DNA of 64,000 bases from JAUIAI01 sp045106815 (GCA_045106815.1 JBGCFG010000013.1:1-64000), one strand, 5' to 3'; positions 27,427-35,920 are shown, counted from the first letter of the stretch. Notes: a model not told the origin generated them from the letters alone. Translations and numbers: made by a program.

Positions 27427-28062
27427 TCATATACCAAGCAAACCGCGACGCCACTGAATCAGTTCGTCATTGTCCATGGTGTTTTCGTCAGGGAGTGGGT
27501 CAAGCTCATGCTCATTGAGCCAACCCGGCGACTCAAAAAGATCCGGCCGTAGCGGGGCGATAAGCGCTCTCAGATCGGTCATCATGACCAAAAAGACGCG
27601 AATACTCCCGTCGGTCATCGGGACGGCAAGACTAACGTCATCGCCAAGAATCATGTGTGGGAGCAGGACGTTCGGTTCGGTTAAGACAATGAGGCTCGCT
27701 GGCCACTGCGCGTCAATATCGTCTTCGGCGGGGGCGTCATACGGAAAGCACTGCGCATGGGCAACGCCAGACTCGATGGCGGTATTGATGAGGACGGGAA
27801 TTGTGCTGTAGGGTTCGCATTCGGTATCCGTGACGATAAGGGTTCTACACCCCTCAAATTCGCACTTCACCGAAACCACCCCGCCGATAATGGATCGCTG
27901 CGCGACAACGACTTCTTCATCGCTTGCGATGATCATCCATTCTGACCCGTGCGTCGCTCGAAGATCGCTCTGATTCTGTTCGTTTAACAGTGTGGCGCAA
28001 CCCTGGATTGAAAGTAGGTTAGCCAGCAGTGCAATTTGGGCGGTTCTCGAAGCCAGGCTCAT
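27427..28062 (-). CDS. Hypothetical lipoprotein
   Basis: I do not recognise this protein of about 211 residues. It has a short basic start, a hydrophobic stretch and a lipobox-like SIQGC, so it is probably a lipoprotein. The mature part is acidic, with cysteine pairs (VKCEFEGC, DTECEP) that could form disulfides, and ends in a proline- and aspartate-rich tail. I chose the ATG at 28062 because it gives a normal-length signal peptide; a GTG at 28089 adds nine residues. It lies between two minus-strand genes without a clear operon signal. Confidence 0.6.
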   Translation of the reverse strand: MSLASRTAQIALLANLLSIQGCATLLNEQNQSDLRATHGSEWMIIASDEEVVVAQRSIIGGVVSVKCEFEGCRTLIVTDTECEPYSTIPVLINTAIESGVAHAQCFPYDAPAEDDIDAQWPASLIVLTEPNVLLPHMILGDDVSLAVPMTDGSIRVFLVMMTDLRALIAPLRPDLFESPGWLNEHELDPLPDENTMDNDELIQWRRGLLGI

Positions 28063-28142
28063 TGAGTCAAGCCGGGAACAGTTTTCCACGTTCGCGCATA
28101 ACCATCTAAGCTAATCGTCAATACTGGCTCCTTGATCGCGGG

Positions 28143-29315
28143 CTAAGCGCTGCCAGATGGCGAGTTGACCGGTCCGTGCCAGTTGAACCGGGCGAATACT
28201 GCTGCTGTCATCGCGCCCAATCCCAGCAGCATGACGGCATAGTTGAACAGCCAGCCCACGACTGGGATGTAGTTCAAAAGTGAGCAGACGATCAGTCCAG
28301 ACCCAAGCACGAGAAGTTTACCGCCGGGTGATGCCGGCGCCTGACTAAAGGCTTCGGCAACGCGCATTGAAAGCGCAAAGGCACCGAGCAGATAAGCGAG
28401 TGTCCACGCGAGCACGATTGCCAGAATAACAAATGGAATGAAGGGCAGGCCGATCAGGGTCGTTGCGCTAACAGGTAGCAAGCCAACCAATGTGGCCAGA
28501 CCAATCACGCCAAAAAGCAGGGATTTGCCAAGGTTGTTCTGTACCTGTTCACGAAGACGAAAAACAGTCACGGGCGCAAACGCCAACGCCAGCGCAGCGA
28601 CAATCAGTAAGAACGCCAGCGTGATGAAAAACCCTGAAAAGATAGCAATGTATGGCGGCCAGAGTGAATCAAAGGACTCATCGACAGTTTCGTGTACATC
28701 CTCAACGAATCCGCTTGATGTGAGTGGCGTGTAGGTCACTCGGTCGGCGGAGATGACGCTCTCCGGTATTGATAGTTGCTCGGGGCCCGAATAGTTGAGC
28801 AGGCCAAGAATCCGGGCATTGGAACCAAACGATATCTCCTGAGCAGAAAGTCTCACATCGCCATTGACAGTCGAATCGAGGTGGACTTCACCTGCGCCAG
28901 CAAGCAAGGTGCCAGCAATCGGCGCTTCTATGGAAAGGGAGCCGGCTGCCAGACGTGCATTGCCGCTCACAGATGCGCCTTCATTCAGTTCAACACTGAA
29001 CCCAGTGACGGTCAGATCTCCTTTGACAGCGCCATTAATCTCTACGGCACTCCCGACCGCATACAGGTCTGCCCCAACCGCGCTGCTGGTTTCAACCGAG
29101 AAGCCGGCAATATGGAGATCTCCCGCAACGGTCGATGTGATGGACGGCGAGAACCCGACAGCAAAGACGTCCCGCGGCGCGTTTGCAGAGATTTCGCTGC
29201 CACTGCCAGAGACATAAACGTCGCCGCCTACTCGGGTATAAGGCTCCGAAGCGTTGACCGTACCGACTAACAAGCAAGCCGTCACTATCTGAAGAATGCA
29301 GCAAGAATTTTTCAT
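28143..29315 (-). CDS. Bactofilin-like beta-helix protein with C-terminal membrane domain
   Basis: This 390-residue protein begins with a signal-like hydrophobic segment and then about 170 residues of short repeats (GDVYVSG, GDLHIAG, GADLYAVG, GDLTVTG) that look like a right-handed beta-helix of the bactofilin type. Residues from about 225 on form four or five membrane segments. Such proteins are often annotated polymer-forming cytoskeletal or membrane proteins of unknown function. The architecture suggests a periplasmic beta-helix anchored in the inner membrane. The ATG at 29315 follows a weak ribosome site. Confidence 0.75.
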   Translation of the reverse strand: MKNSCCILQIVTACLLVGTVNASEPYTRVGGDVYVSGSGSEISANAPRDVFAVGFSPSITSTVAGDLHIAGFSVETSSAVGADLYAVGSAVEINGAVKGDLTVTGFSVELNEGASVSGNARLAAGSLSIEAPIAGTLLAGAGEVHLDSTVNGDVRLSAQEISFGSNARILGLLNYSGPEQLSIPESVISADRVTYTPLTSSGFVEDVHETVDESFDSLWPPYIAIFSGFFITLAFLLIVAALALAFAPVTVFRLREQVQNNLGKSLLFGVIGLATLVGLLPVSATTLIGLPFIPFVILAIVLAWTLAYLLGAFALSMRVAEAFSQAPASPGGKLLVLGSGLIVCSLLNYIPVVGWLFNYAVMLLGLGAMTAAVFARFNWHGPVNSPSGSA

Positions 29316-29451
29316 GAGGTCGCGCTACTATTGATCTGTACTGTTCCGAACCTAAAGGGAGAAAACTGCCGCCACCTTGATGACTGTCAAGGAGTGAGCT
29401 CGCTATTGGCGCTCTAGAAGAGCGCTGTAACAAGCAGCGATTGGTCGAGGT

Positions 29452-29742
29452 CTATATCTGACGCTCGACTTTATCCGCAATAGATTGACGGAGTTCGTGC
29501 TTGGTTAATACGTCAATGGCGCGTTTTTTGTCTGGCAACAAGAACACTTGCGTGCCATGCAGCGCAACCGCGAGCCCCCACCCAAGCAGCGGCCAAGTGA
29601 ACCAGATCGCGCCGGGTGAAGTCAGCAAGTCGATAGCGACGAGCAAGACCATGACAAGTGCATACACGGTAGCGTGCGTATAGAACCCATACTTCGTTTT
29701 GGCACGCTCTCTGGCCGCTGTGTATTCATGAGGCTGTGTCAT
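29452..29742 (-). CDS. 2TM domain protein
   Basis: This protein of about 96 residues has the 2TM domain pattern: a basic amphipathic start (ARERAKTKYGFYTHATVY), two membrane segments (about residues 22-45 and 52-72) and a charged C-terminus (DKKRAIDVLTKHEL). The domain is common beside sensor kinases and stress genes, with no proven function. I chose the ATG at 29742 because GAAGG lies 8 bases upstream. A perfect FNR box at 29807 places a -10-like TAGTCT and gives a leader of about 30 bases, so low-oxygen regulation is likely. Confidence 0.75.
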   Translation of the reverse strand: MTQPHEYTAARERAKTKYGFYTHATVYALVMVLLVAIDLLTSPGAIWFTWPLLGWGLAVALHGTQVFLLPDKKRAIDVLTKHELRQSIADKVERQI

Positions 29743-29806
29743 GGCTGGCACCTTCGTGTTGGAACAGTCAGTACGAACAGACTATCGCCAGAGTGAAGCA
29801 TGCCGC

Positions 29807-29820
29807 TTGATTGGTATCAA
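29807..29820 (-). promoter_or_regulatory. FNR-type box (perfect) upstream of 2TM gene
   Basis: The site is TTGAT-TGGT-ATCAA, extended by C and G to a 16-base palindromic frame. Read on the minus strand, TAGTCT at 29784-29779 begins exactly 29.5 bases from the centre, consistent with a class II promoter for the 2TM gene at 29742. Confidence 0.75.
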
Positions 29821-30044
29821 GTGTTGCGCGCGGGGTTCGCCAGTCGAAACCAGCAGATTCTGAGTAGTTATTCCGGTATTGACCTGTCTATTGTCCGCTC
29901 GCGTTGGTGCGCTAAGCATTCTCTTCTTAGTAATCAGATCATTAAAAGCGAGTCTGGACGATTAACCAACTATGTGATGCAGGGGCACTGTCAGATTCCG
30001 CCCAGACTCCCACCCAATACTCACGCAGAACTGATTGGGCGATG

Positions 30045-30058
30045 TTGATTGGTGTCAA
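30045..30058 (+). promoter_or_regulatory. FNR-type box upstream of stress genes
   Basis: The site is TTGAT-TGGT-GTCAA, one base off the consensus. A GATGAT hexamer at 30081-30086 starts exactly 29.5 bases from its centre. It lies 69 bases before the truncated stress gene at 30128 and should also serve the USP gene at 30270. Confidence 0.75.
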
Positions 30059-30127
30059 TGGAAGCCGGATGAATCACGGTGATGATGTCTTAGTCGACTC
30101 ATGACTCGTCCCTTTTGGGAGGCCTTG

Positions 30128-30298
30128 ATGAGCTATCAAACGATCTTGTTGCACGTGAATTCGCGTCACTTGTCGAGCAAACCAGTCGAGTTTGCCGCGG
30201 GTGTGACTGCCCAGTATGTCGCACTAAGTCTTAAACTATTTCAACCTGATCAATCAGGCAGGAGGTCTTGTGTTTGCAAAGATCATTATTCCCGTTGA
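30128..30298 (+). pseudogene. Universal stress protein, N-terminal fragment
   Basis: This 56-codon frame starts at an ATG with a strong GGGAGG ribosome site and has the opening MSYQTILLHVN of a universal stress protein, with homology fading after about residue 35. It then runs into unrelated residues and stops inside the next USP gene. A functional USP domain needs about 140 residues, so this is the stump of a deleted gene. It keeps its FNR box and ribosome site, so it may now act as a leader peptide for the USP at 30270. Confidence 0.6.
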
Positions 30299-30692
30299 CA
30301 TCGAACACATCGACCAAGCCCGTGCGGCCATAGCCGTCGCAAGGCACAGCCTCGATAGAGAGGGGCAACTCACTCTGGTTCATGTTGTTTCGCCGTTGCC
30401 TGCCTATGTGGCGGCTCAAGTGGGCAACAACATTTTTGAATCAGCCCGTATGGAAGTCGAACTAATCCTGAATAGCCTGAAGACCTCTGAACAGTTGCCA
30501 GATACCACTAGCATTAAGGTAGCGACAGGAAAGGCCTATCGAGAGATCATTGCGTGTATTGACGACCCGAAGTCTCAGGCCATTTTCATGCCTGCGCATC
30601 GTCCGCGGGCGAGCGACATCCTGCTCGGGTCGGTAGCGGCGCAGGTGGTTCGGCATGCGCCTTGCTCGGTCATCGTGCTAAGAGGAATGTAG
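30270..30692 (+). CDS. Universal stress protein
   Basis: This 140-residue single-domain USP starts at a GTG preceded by GGAGG, next to a CCTGAT/ATCAGG inverted repeat. It opens with FAKIIIPVDIEH and ends with LLGSVAAQVVRHAPCSVIVLR, the usual last strand and helix. The ATP-binding GxxG motif is replaced by AHRPRASD, so nucleotide binding is uncertain. It lies downstream of an FNR box and overlaps the USP fragment by 29 bases. In FNR-regulated gammaproteobacterial clusters such proteins support survival without oxygen; here that is inferred. Confidence 0.88.
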   Translation: MFAKIIIPVDIEHIDQARAAIAVARHSLDREGQLTLVHVVSPLPAYVAAQVGNNIFESARMEVELILNSLKTSEQLPDTTSIKVATGKAYREIIACIDDPKSQAIFMPAHRPRASDILLGSVAAQVVRHAPCSVIVLRGM

Positions 30693-30717
30693 GAAGTTGT
30701 TTGATTGAATGATAGAG

Positions 30718-31254
30718 TTAATGGGCGCTACTACTCACGCAGACACAGGTACAAGTCGAATGGTTCATGAGTTTCTGAGAAACGCTTCCCAGCAAAAAAT
30801 TCTTAACGCCACTAAGTCCTCGCGTGCCAACAATGAGTATGTCGGCCCGGCTCTTTTCACAGTAGCTGAGTATTCTTTCTGCCGCATGGCCGTCAAGGAT
30901 TACCGACCTTATGGTATTGACGCCACGTTTTTCACCGAGTTCTTTAGCATCAAGCAGAATAATTTCAGCAAGCTGGCGGACAACAGCCTCGCAGGCGCCC
31001 GGTACGAACGCAACTTTGCCCGAAGTCATGAGCTCGGTTATGGCTTTTTGCTCGGTCGCAATGATATCTTTGAGGTGAATGTTTTCTGCATATTTGCCGA
31101 GCTGTCCAAAAGTCAAATCCCGCATCAGAACATGAACGTATCGCAAATCGGCTGAATGAAGTAGCGCCAGGTCTGCCGCAATTTCGGCGGCTTTCTCTGC
31201 GTGGTCCGAGCCGTCAATTGCGCAGACGATCGTCTGGGTTGTGGTCATCTTCAT
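30718..31254 (-). CDS. Universal stress protein, UspA type
   Basis: This 178-residue USP has the opening TIVCAIDGSDHAEKA and the ATP-binding motif GTRGLSGVKNFLLGSVSQ, which matches G-2x-G-9x-G(S/T), so it probably binds ATP. It also contains an inserted stretch around residues 60-100 that makes it longer than the usual 140-150 residues. Two ATG codons (31254 and 31248) are possible; the second has better spacing to AGGA. The gene points toward the plus-strand USP at 30270. Only a weak half-site resembling an FNR box (31303-31316) lies upstream. Confidence 0.9.
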   Translation of the reverse strand: MKMTTTQTIVCAIDGSDHAEKAAEIAADLALLHSADLRYVHVLMRDLTFGQLGKYAENIHLKDIIATEQKAITELMTSGKVAFVPGACEAVVRQLAEIILLDAKELGEKRGVNTIRSVILDGHAAERILSYCEKSRADILIVGTRGLSGVKNFLLGSVSQKLMNHSTCTCVCVSSSAH

Positions 31255-31279
31255 CTGTCCTGTCTGTGTATCTGGTGGC

Positions 31280-31525
31280 TCAGTCTGCGACGCTATCGAT
31301 GATTGACTTCAATAAGTTCATGACTGCCAAAATGGCTCGTTCGCTGTCTGGGTCAGTGGAGCCGGACGGGTGCCGATATCCCAGCACAAGTCCCCCGAAA
31401 TTATCTAATGTCGTTAGGTAAGCGTTCACTCCCAGAGTGATCAGACCTCTAATCAAAAGAGTTACGAACGACCTGTCAACTAAAGTTTGAGCGAGTCGAG
31501 TCAGTAAGCCATTGATATCCGTCAA
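31280..31525 (-). CDS. Small hypothetical protein of doubtful status
   Basis: I do not recognise this 81-residue frame. It has a helical, leucine-rich start and a helical end (ERAILAVMNLLKSIIDSVAD), and its stop lies 26 bases before the USP on the same strand. The only full-length start is a TTG that lies within the FNR box at 31512-31525 and would be upstream of any FNR-driven transcript in this direction. It could be a short leader gene, a remnant, or chance. Confidence 0.35.
   Translation of the reverse strand: MTDINGLLTRLAQTLVDRSFVTLLIRGLITLGVNAYLTTLDNFGGLVLGYRHPSGSTDPDSERAILAVMNLLKSIIDSVAD
31512..31525. promoter_or_regulatory. FNR-type box, first of a tandem pair
   Basis: The site is TTGAT-ATCC-GTCAA. 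It lies 16 bases (centre to centre) from a second box at 31528, so two dimers could bind the same face of the helix about one and a half turns apart. No clear -10 element fits it on the minus strand. Confidence 0.6.
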
Positions 31526-31527
31526 TC

Positions 31528-31541
31528 TTGATTGTCATCAA
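31528..31541 (+). promoter_or_regulatory. FNR-type box (perfect), second of a tandem pair
   Basis: The site is TTGAT-TGTC-ATCAA, a perfect consensus. An A/T-rich TAAAAA at 31562-31567 is within 2 bases of the class II -10 position. It lies 56 bases before the MlaC-like gene at 31598 and probably drives that gene and the tetraheme cytochrome. Confidence 0.72.
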
Positions 31542-31597
31542 TGCGTTGGGGACTGCTCTGTTAAAAACTATGCTCTGTATTTTTTAACGAGCGAGTG

Positions 31598-32032
31598 ATG
31601 ACAGTCTCGACATTCAGGCAGCGTCGCATGGACGGGAAACATCTTTTGGTGCTGGCCCTGTTTGGCGTGGCTTTATCGTTTTTGCTGGCAGTGTCACCTC
31701 GCTATGGCGCGAACTCACCCGATCAGCTTATCGAGCGTCTGACCAATGAGGTGCTGGCGGGTATCCGGACAAACCCTAAAATTCTGGCTGGAGACTTCGC
31801 AGAGATTGAATCACTTGTTGATGATGTGATTTTTCCGCATGTTGACTTTGAGCGAACCACTTCGCTGACAGTGGGCCGAGCCTGGCATTCCGCCAAGCCA
31901 GAACAGCGTTGTGAACTCATTGCTTTGTTCCGTACCCTGCTGTTGATAACCTATGCTGGCGTGCTCAGTGAGGTACGAGACGAAAAAGAGACGCTTAAGG
32001 ACCAGAATCAACGCAGCGCGGAGAATCAATAG
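31598..32032 (+). CDS. MlaC/ABC toluene-tolerance-type auxiliary protein, truncated
   Basis: This 144-residue protein has a membrane-spanning start and then the MlaC-family segment: IESLVDDVIFPHVDFERTTSLTVGRAWHSAKPEQRCELIALFRTLL. MlaC proteins are normally about 200-215 residues and carry phospholipids across the periplasm. Here the second half of the domain is missing, and the last 15 residues are a charged unrelated tail. It is therefore likely a truncated, non-functional copy. It sits between a tandem FNR box and the tetraheme cytochrome and may be kept as an operon leader. Confidence 0.65.
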   Translation: MTVSTFRQRRMDGKHLLVLALFGVALSFLLAVSPRYGANSPDQLIERLTNEVLAGIRTNPKILAGDFAEIESLVDDVIFPHVDFERTTSLTVGRAWHSAKPEQRCELIALFRTLLLITYAGVLSEVRDEKETLKDQNQRSAENQ

Positions 32033-32087
32033 ACTGCCAGGTAGCGCCTGTTGTCCAGGATGCAGAATTCCAATCTGGGAGGATGTG

Positions 32088-33392
32088 ATGCTTCGAATGC
32101 TTCTTGCCACCGTGGTGTTGTTGACCGCGCTGGGTCAGAGCCGACCTGTCGTGGCGGGGCAGCTCAGCATTGTCTATACGGGCCCCCTGATGGGGGAGCT
32201 AGAGCCTTGTGGTTGCTCGCTGGAATCAGACATGGGTGGGATCCGTCGTTTGGCGAGTGTTGTAGACCGCATGCGGGACGCCAAGCCTGATCTGGTGCTT
32301 CTCAGTACCGGAGGGCTGTTTGGTACCGCCCAGGCAGCCCATGAGGTGACCAACCGTTTTATCCTGGAAGGAATCGCAGCGCTCGACTATGACGGTATTG
32401 GTCTGCTGCGGCGGGACTTCGTCCATGGACTTGATGCGTTAGGCGCCAAACCTTTGCCGTGGGTCGCAAGCAACTGGACTGTGTCAGATTCTCACGCGCC
32501 GCAACGCCTGGACGTCAGCAAGGGCCGTTTGATCGCAGCCGGGTCGAATCGGGTGGCTTTCTTGAATTGGTTGGCGCCAAGTGCAGTAGATAAGCATAGC
32601 GATGCAGAGGGTCAGAGCTTGGTTAAAGAAGATCTTGCGATTCTGACGCGACAGCTCAAGGCATTAAAAACTGACTCAGTGTTCACCATTGTGGGCTTGT
32701 CTGATGCAGCATCGGCACTCAATGAGATGCCACTTGACTTGATTAACGTCTTATTGCTCACGGCCCCGGACGAAATGGTTCACTCGCCGGAAAAATCCGG
32801 TCAGACATGGATCTTGAGAGCCGGGACGCGAGGCCAGAGACTGGGACAGCTAAGTCTTAAGTTAACGGCGTCAGGTAACTGGACAATGCTGTCTCATGAA
32901 ACTGTTGACCTCGATATGACGGTGGCAGACGCCAGGCGACTTGACCCGTGGTACCAACGCTATGAGTCTGCCTTGATGGAGGATTACCGTGTTCGTGAGC
33001 AAGTCGCTCAGAAGAATCAGTCGCAGGGACAATACGTCGGAAACAAGACGTGTGGACTGTGCCATAGCAATCAAAAAGCGCAGTGGGAAACGACAGATCA
33101 CGCTCGCGCCTATCACTCGCTAACAGTCGTTTCCAAGCAGTTCGACGCCAATTGCGTTGGCTGTCATGTTGTGGGTTTTGGTGAGCCGGGAGGATTCAGC
33201 TCTGCCGATGGCAAGCCGGACCTGCGCAATGTCGCCTGTGAGGCCTGTCACGGCCCGGCCACAGCCCATCAACTCAGCGGTGGGACAAAGCCCTTAACAC
33301 CTGTGACGATTCAAGTCTGCACCGCCTGCCACACGGATAAGCAAAGCCCGACTTTTGACGCGCAGAAATACTGGTCTCGCGTTGTTCACTAA
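32088..33392 (+). CDS. Exported tetraheme cytochrome with UshA-like domain
   Basis: This 434-residue protein starts at the ATG at 32088 with GGGAGG upstream and has a signal peptide ending near PVVAG. Residues 25-300 resemble the UshA-like metallophosphatase fold, with the signature GELEPCGCSLESDMGGIRR. The C-terminal 110 residues hold four heme-c motifs: CGLCH, CVGCH, CEACH and CTACH, the spacing of a cytochrome c554-type module. It is probably a periplasmic electron carrier or reductase. The catalytic metal ligands of true 5'-nucleotidases are not evident, so the first domain is likely not a nucleotidase. The cysteine pair is encoded by TGT and TGC, not by a selenocysteine codon. Confidence 0.85.
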   Translation: MLRMLLATVVLLTALGQSRPVVAGQLSIVYTGPLMGELEPCGCSLESDMGGIRRLASVVDRMRDAKPDLVLLSTGGLFGTAQAAHEVTNRFILEGIAALDYDGIGLLRRDFVHGLDALGAKPLPWVASNWTVSDSHAPQRLDVSKGRLIAAGSNRVAFLNWLAPSAVDKHSDAEGQSLVKEDLAILTRQLKALKTDSVFTIVGLSDAASALNEMPLDLINVLLLTAPDEMVHSPEKSGQTWILRAGTRGQRLGQLSLKLTASGNWTMLSHETVDLDMTVADARRLDPWYQRYESALMEDYRVREQVAQKNQSQGQYVGNKTCGLCHSNQKAQWETTDHARAYHSLTVVSKQFDANCVGCHVVGFGEPGGFSSADGKPDLRNVACEACHGPATAHQLSGGTKPLTPVTIQVCTACHTDKQSPTFDAQKYWSRVVH

Positions 33393-33454
33393 CGCCCGGT
33401 GGTTTAGAAACAAGCGATTCTGGCAGAGTCTGACGCGACAGTTTTCTCCAGCGA

Positions 33455-33468
33455 TTGATTGGGATCAA
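33455..33468 (+). promoter_or_regulatory. FNR-type box (perfect) of phosphoketolase operon
   Basis: The site is TTGAT-TGGG-ATCAA. A TAGTGT hexamer at 33491-33496 starts exactly 29.5 bases from the centre. It lies 76 bases before the phosphoketolase start and is the only promoter candidate in the gap between the cytochrome and that gene. Confidence 0.82.
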
Positions 33469-33544
33469 CGCGTATCGCGTAACGACTGCGTAGTGTTGTT
33501 GTGTTGGCAACCTCGGAAAAACGCTCAGTCCAATAAGAAACGCT

Positions 33545-35920
33545 ATGCTGAAACCATCACCCCTGAATACTACGCTGCTTAACAGAATAGATCAGTACTG
33601 GCGTGCTGCCAACTATCTTTCGGTGGGGCAGACCTACCTTTACGATAACCCGCTGCTGAAGCGACCCCTCTCCCGCGAGCACGTTAAGCAGCGCTTGCTT
33701 GGGCACTGGGGCACGACGCCGGGCTTGAACTTTGTTTATGTGCATCTGAATCGGATCATCAAAGCGCAGGATCTGAATATCCTCTACATCACGGGCCCTG
33801 GCCATGGCGGGCCGGCTTTGGTGGCTAATGCCTGGATGGAGCAGACCTACAGCGAGGTCTATCCAGAAATCTCCCAAGACGAAGCGGGTATGCAGCGGCT
33901 GTTCAGGCAATTCTCGTTTCCTGGTGGTATTCCGAGCCACGTCGCAGCCGAAACGCCGGGTTCTATCCATGAAGGGGGTGAACTGGGCTATTCATTGTCA
34001 CATGCGTTTGGCGCGGTATTCGACAACCCGGATCTCATTGCCGCATGTGTTGTGGGCGACGGAGAGGCTGAAACCGGCCCGCTTGCAACGGCCTGGCACT
34101 CCAACAAGTTTCTTAACCCCGAGCGGGATGGCGCGGTGCTGCCTATCCTGCACCTGAATGGCTACAAAATTGCCGGCCCTACCGTACTCGCCCGAATCCC
34201 ACACGATGAGCTGGAAGCTCTGTTTATGGGCTACGGATACCAGCCGTTGTTTGTTGAAGGGGACGACCCGGCCGACATGCATCAGAAGATGGCGCGAGCC
34301 CTCGACACCGCAATGGCTGGAATTCATGAGATCCAGCGCGAGGCGCGCCGCAACGGCTTTACCAAGCGAAGCCGTTGGCCAATGATCATATTGCGCTCGC
34401 CTAAAGGTTGGACGGGGCCAAAGCAAGTGGACGGTCAGGCGGCAGAAGGCACCTATCGCTCACATCAGGTGCCGTTGGCCCACATGGACCAGCCAGAGCA
34501 CATGCAAATTCTGGAAGATTGGTTGAGAAGTTATCAGCCACACGAACTGTTTGATGAATCTGGCCGCCTGCTGCCTGAGATTGCAGCACTGGCGCCCGCA
34601 GGAAACAGGCGCATGAGCGCCAACCCCCATGCCAACGGGGGAGCCTTGCTGCGTGACTTGTCGCTCACCGACTATCGTGACTACGCCGTTGTGGTGGCTC
34701 ATCCTGGCGGTGACTTTGCCGAGGCGACGCGGGTGCAGGGCCAGTTCATTCGCGATGTACTCAAGGCCAACCCCGACAATTTTCGTGTCTTCAGCCCGGA
34801 TGAAACGAACTCCAACCGCTGGAACGCAGCGTTTGAGGTGACCGACCGAGTGTCCACTGCGGACATCTTGTCCACAGATGATCATGTCTCACCGGATGGT
34901 CGAATCATGGAGGTCCTGAGTGAACACCAATGCGAAGGCTGGTTAGAAGGTTATCTGCTTACAGGTAGGCACGGCTTCTTCTCATGTTATGAGGCGTTTA
35001 TCCACATTATTGATTCAATGTTTAACCAGCACGCCAAATGGCTCAAGGTCAGTCATGAGGTTGAGTGGCGCAAACCGATTGCATCGCTGAACTATCTACT
35101 GTCCTCACATGTCTGGCGCCAGGATCACAACGGCTTTAGTCATCAGGATCCGGGCTTCATTGACCATGTGGCAAACAAGAAGGCGGACATCATTCGCATC
35201 TATCTGCCTCCAGACGCCAACACATTGCTCTGCGTGACTGATCATTGTCTCAGAAGTCGTAACTGCGTGAATGTGATCGTCTCGGGTAAGCAGCCATCAC
35301 CGCAGTGGCTCAGCATTGATGCTGCTACCAGTCACTGTGAGGCTGGCCTGGGAATCTGGTCCTGGGCGAGCAGCGACCAGAATGCTGAACCGGATGTGGT
35401 CATGGCCTGTTGCGGCGACGTTCCCACCATAGAGACGCTGGCGGCTGCTGAACTACTGCGTGAGCACCTGCCCGAGTTGCGGGTGCGGGTCGTGAACGTC
35501 GTTAATCTGATGAAGCTTCAACCTCAATCGGAACATCCTCACGGTCTCAACAACAAGGAGTTCGATGGCATTTTCACTCGGGGTCAACCCGTGATCTTTG
35601 CGTTTCATGGCTATCCAAGTCTCATCCACAGGTTGACCCACAGGCGTACCAATCATGAGAATTTCCATGTGCGCGGGTACAAGGAAGAAGGCACCACCAC
35701 CACACCGTTTGATATGGTCGTTCTCAACGATATGGACCGATTTCACCTGGTAATGGATGTCATCAACCGCGTGCCTGGGCTTAGTGAGCGTGCTGGTCAT
35801 GTCCAACAGGCCATGCGTGACAAGCTCATTAAGCACAAACACTATATTGAAAGGCATGGTGAGGACATGCCGGAGATCCGTCACTGGCGTTGGAAAGAAG
35901 ACGCAGGACAGCACGAGTGA
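33545..35920 (+). CDS. xfp: Phosphoketolase
   Basis: This 791-residue thiamine-diphosphate enzyme is a full-length phosphoketolase that splits xylulose-5-phosphate, and often fructose-6-phosphate, with phosphate to acetyl phosphate and glyceraldehyde-3-phosphate or erythrose-4-phosphate. The family signatures are intact: GPGHGGPALVANAW near residue 80, PGGIPSHVAAETPGSIHEGGELG near 125, and VVGDGEAETGPLA near 168. Its stop overlaps the GTG start of the phosphorylase fusion, so the two are coupled. Acetate kinase and phosphotransacetylase are not in the window. A perfect FNR box upstream suggests induction at low oxygen, where acetyl phosphate would give ATP. Confidence 0.95.
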   Translation: MLKPSPLNTTLLNRIDQYWRAANYLSVGQTYLYDNPLLKRPLSREHVKQRLLGHWGTTPGLNFVYVHLNRIIKAQDLNILYITGPGHGGPALVANAWMEQTYSEVYPEISQDEAGMQRLFRQFSFPGGIPSHVAAETPGSIHEGGELGYSLSHAFGAVFDNPDLIAACVVGDGEAETGPLATAWHSNKFLNPERDGAVLPILHLNGYKIAGPTVLARIPHDELEALFMGYGYQPLFVEGDDPADMHQKMARALDTAMAGIHEIQREARRNGFTKRSRWPMIILRSPKGWTGPKQVDGQAAEGTYRSHQVPLAHMDQPEHMQILEDWLRSYQPHELFDESGRLLPEIAALAPAGNRRMSANPHANGGALLRDLSLTDYRDYAVVVAHPGGDFAEATRVQGQFIRDVLKANPDNFRVFSPDETNSNRWNAAFEVTDRVSTADILSTDDHVSPDGRIMEVLSEHQCEGWLEGYLLTGRHGFFSCYEAFIHIIDSMFNQHAKWLKVSHEVEWRKPIASLNYLLSSHVWRQDHNGFSHQDPGFIDHVANKKADIIRIYLPPDANTLLCVTDHCLRSRNCVNVIVSGKQPSPQWLSIDAATSHCEAGLGIWSWASSDQNAEPDVVMACCGDVPTIETLAAAELLREHLPELRVRVVNVVNLMKLQPQSEHPHGLNNKEFDGIFTRGQPVIFAFHGYPSLIHRLTHRRTNHENFHVRGYKEEGTTTTPFDMVVLNDMDRFHLVMDVINRVPGLSERAGHVQQAMRDKLIKHKHYIERHGEDMPEIRHWRWKEDAGQHE

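Larger units (their letters stand above)
29752..30127. other. Intergenic stretch with two FNR-type boxes
   Basis: No gene is called here. The stretch separates the minus-strand 2TM gene from the plus-strand stress genes and holds one FNR box for each direction. An 82-codon open frame starting inside the first box has no family features. Confidence 0.5.

Noticed and set aside
29800..30048. 82-codon open frame in the intergenic stretch
   Set aside because: It starts inside an FNR box, has no ribosome site or family features, and looks random in composition.
32205..32219. Selenocysteine in the UshA-like CGC motif
   Set aside because: The codons are TGT and TGC; there is no in-frame TGA, so the cysteine form is used.
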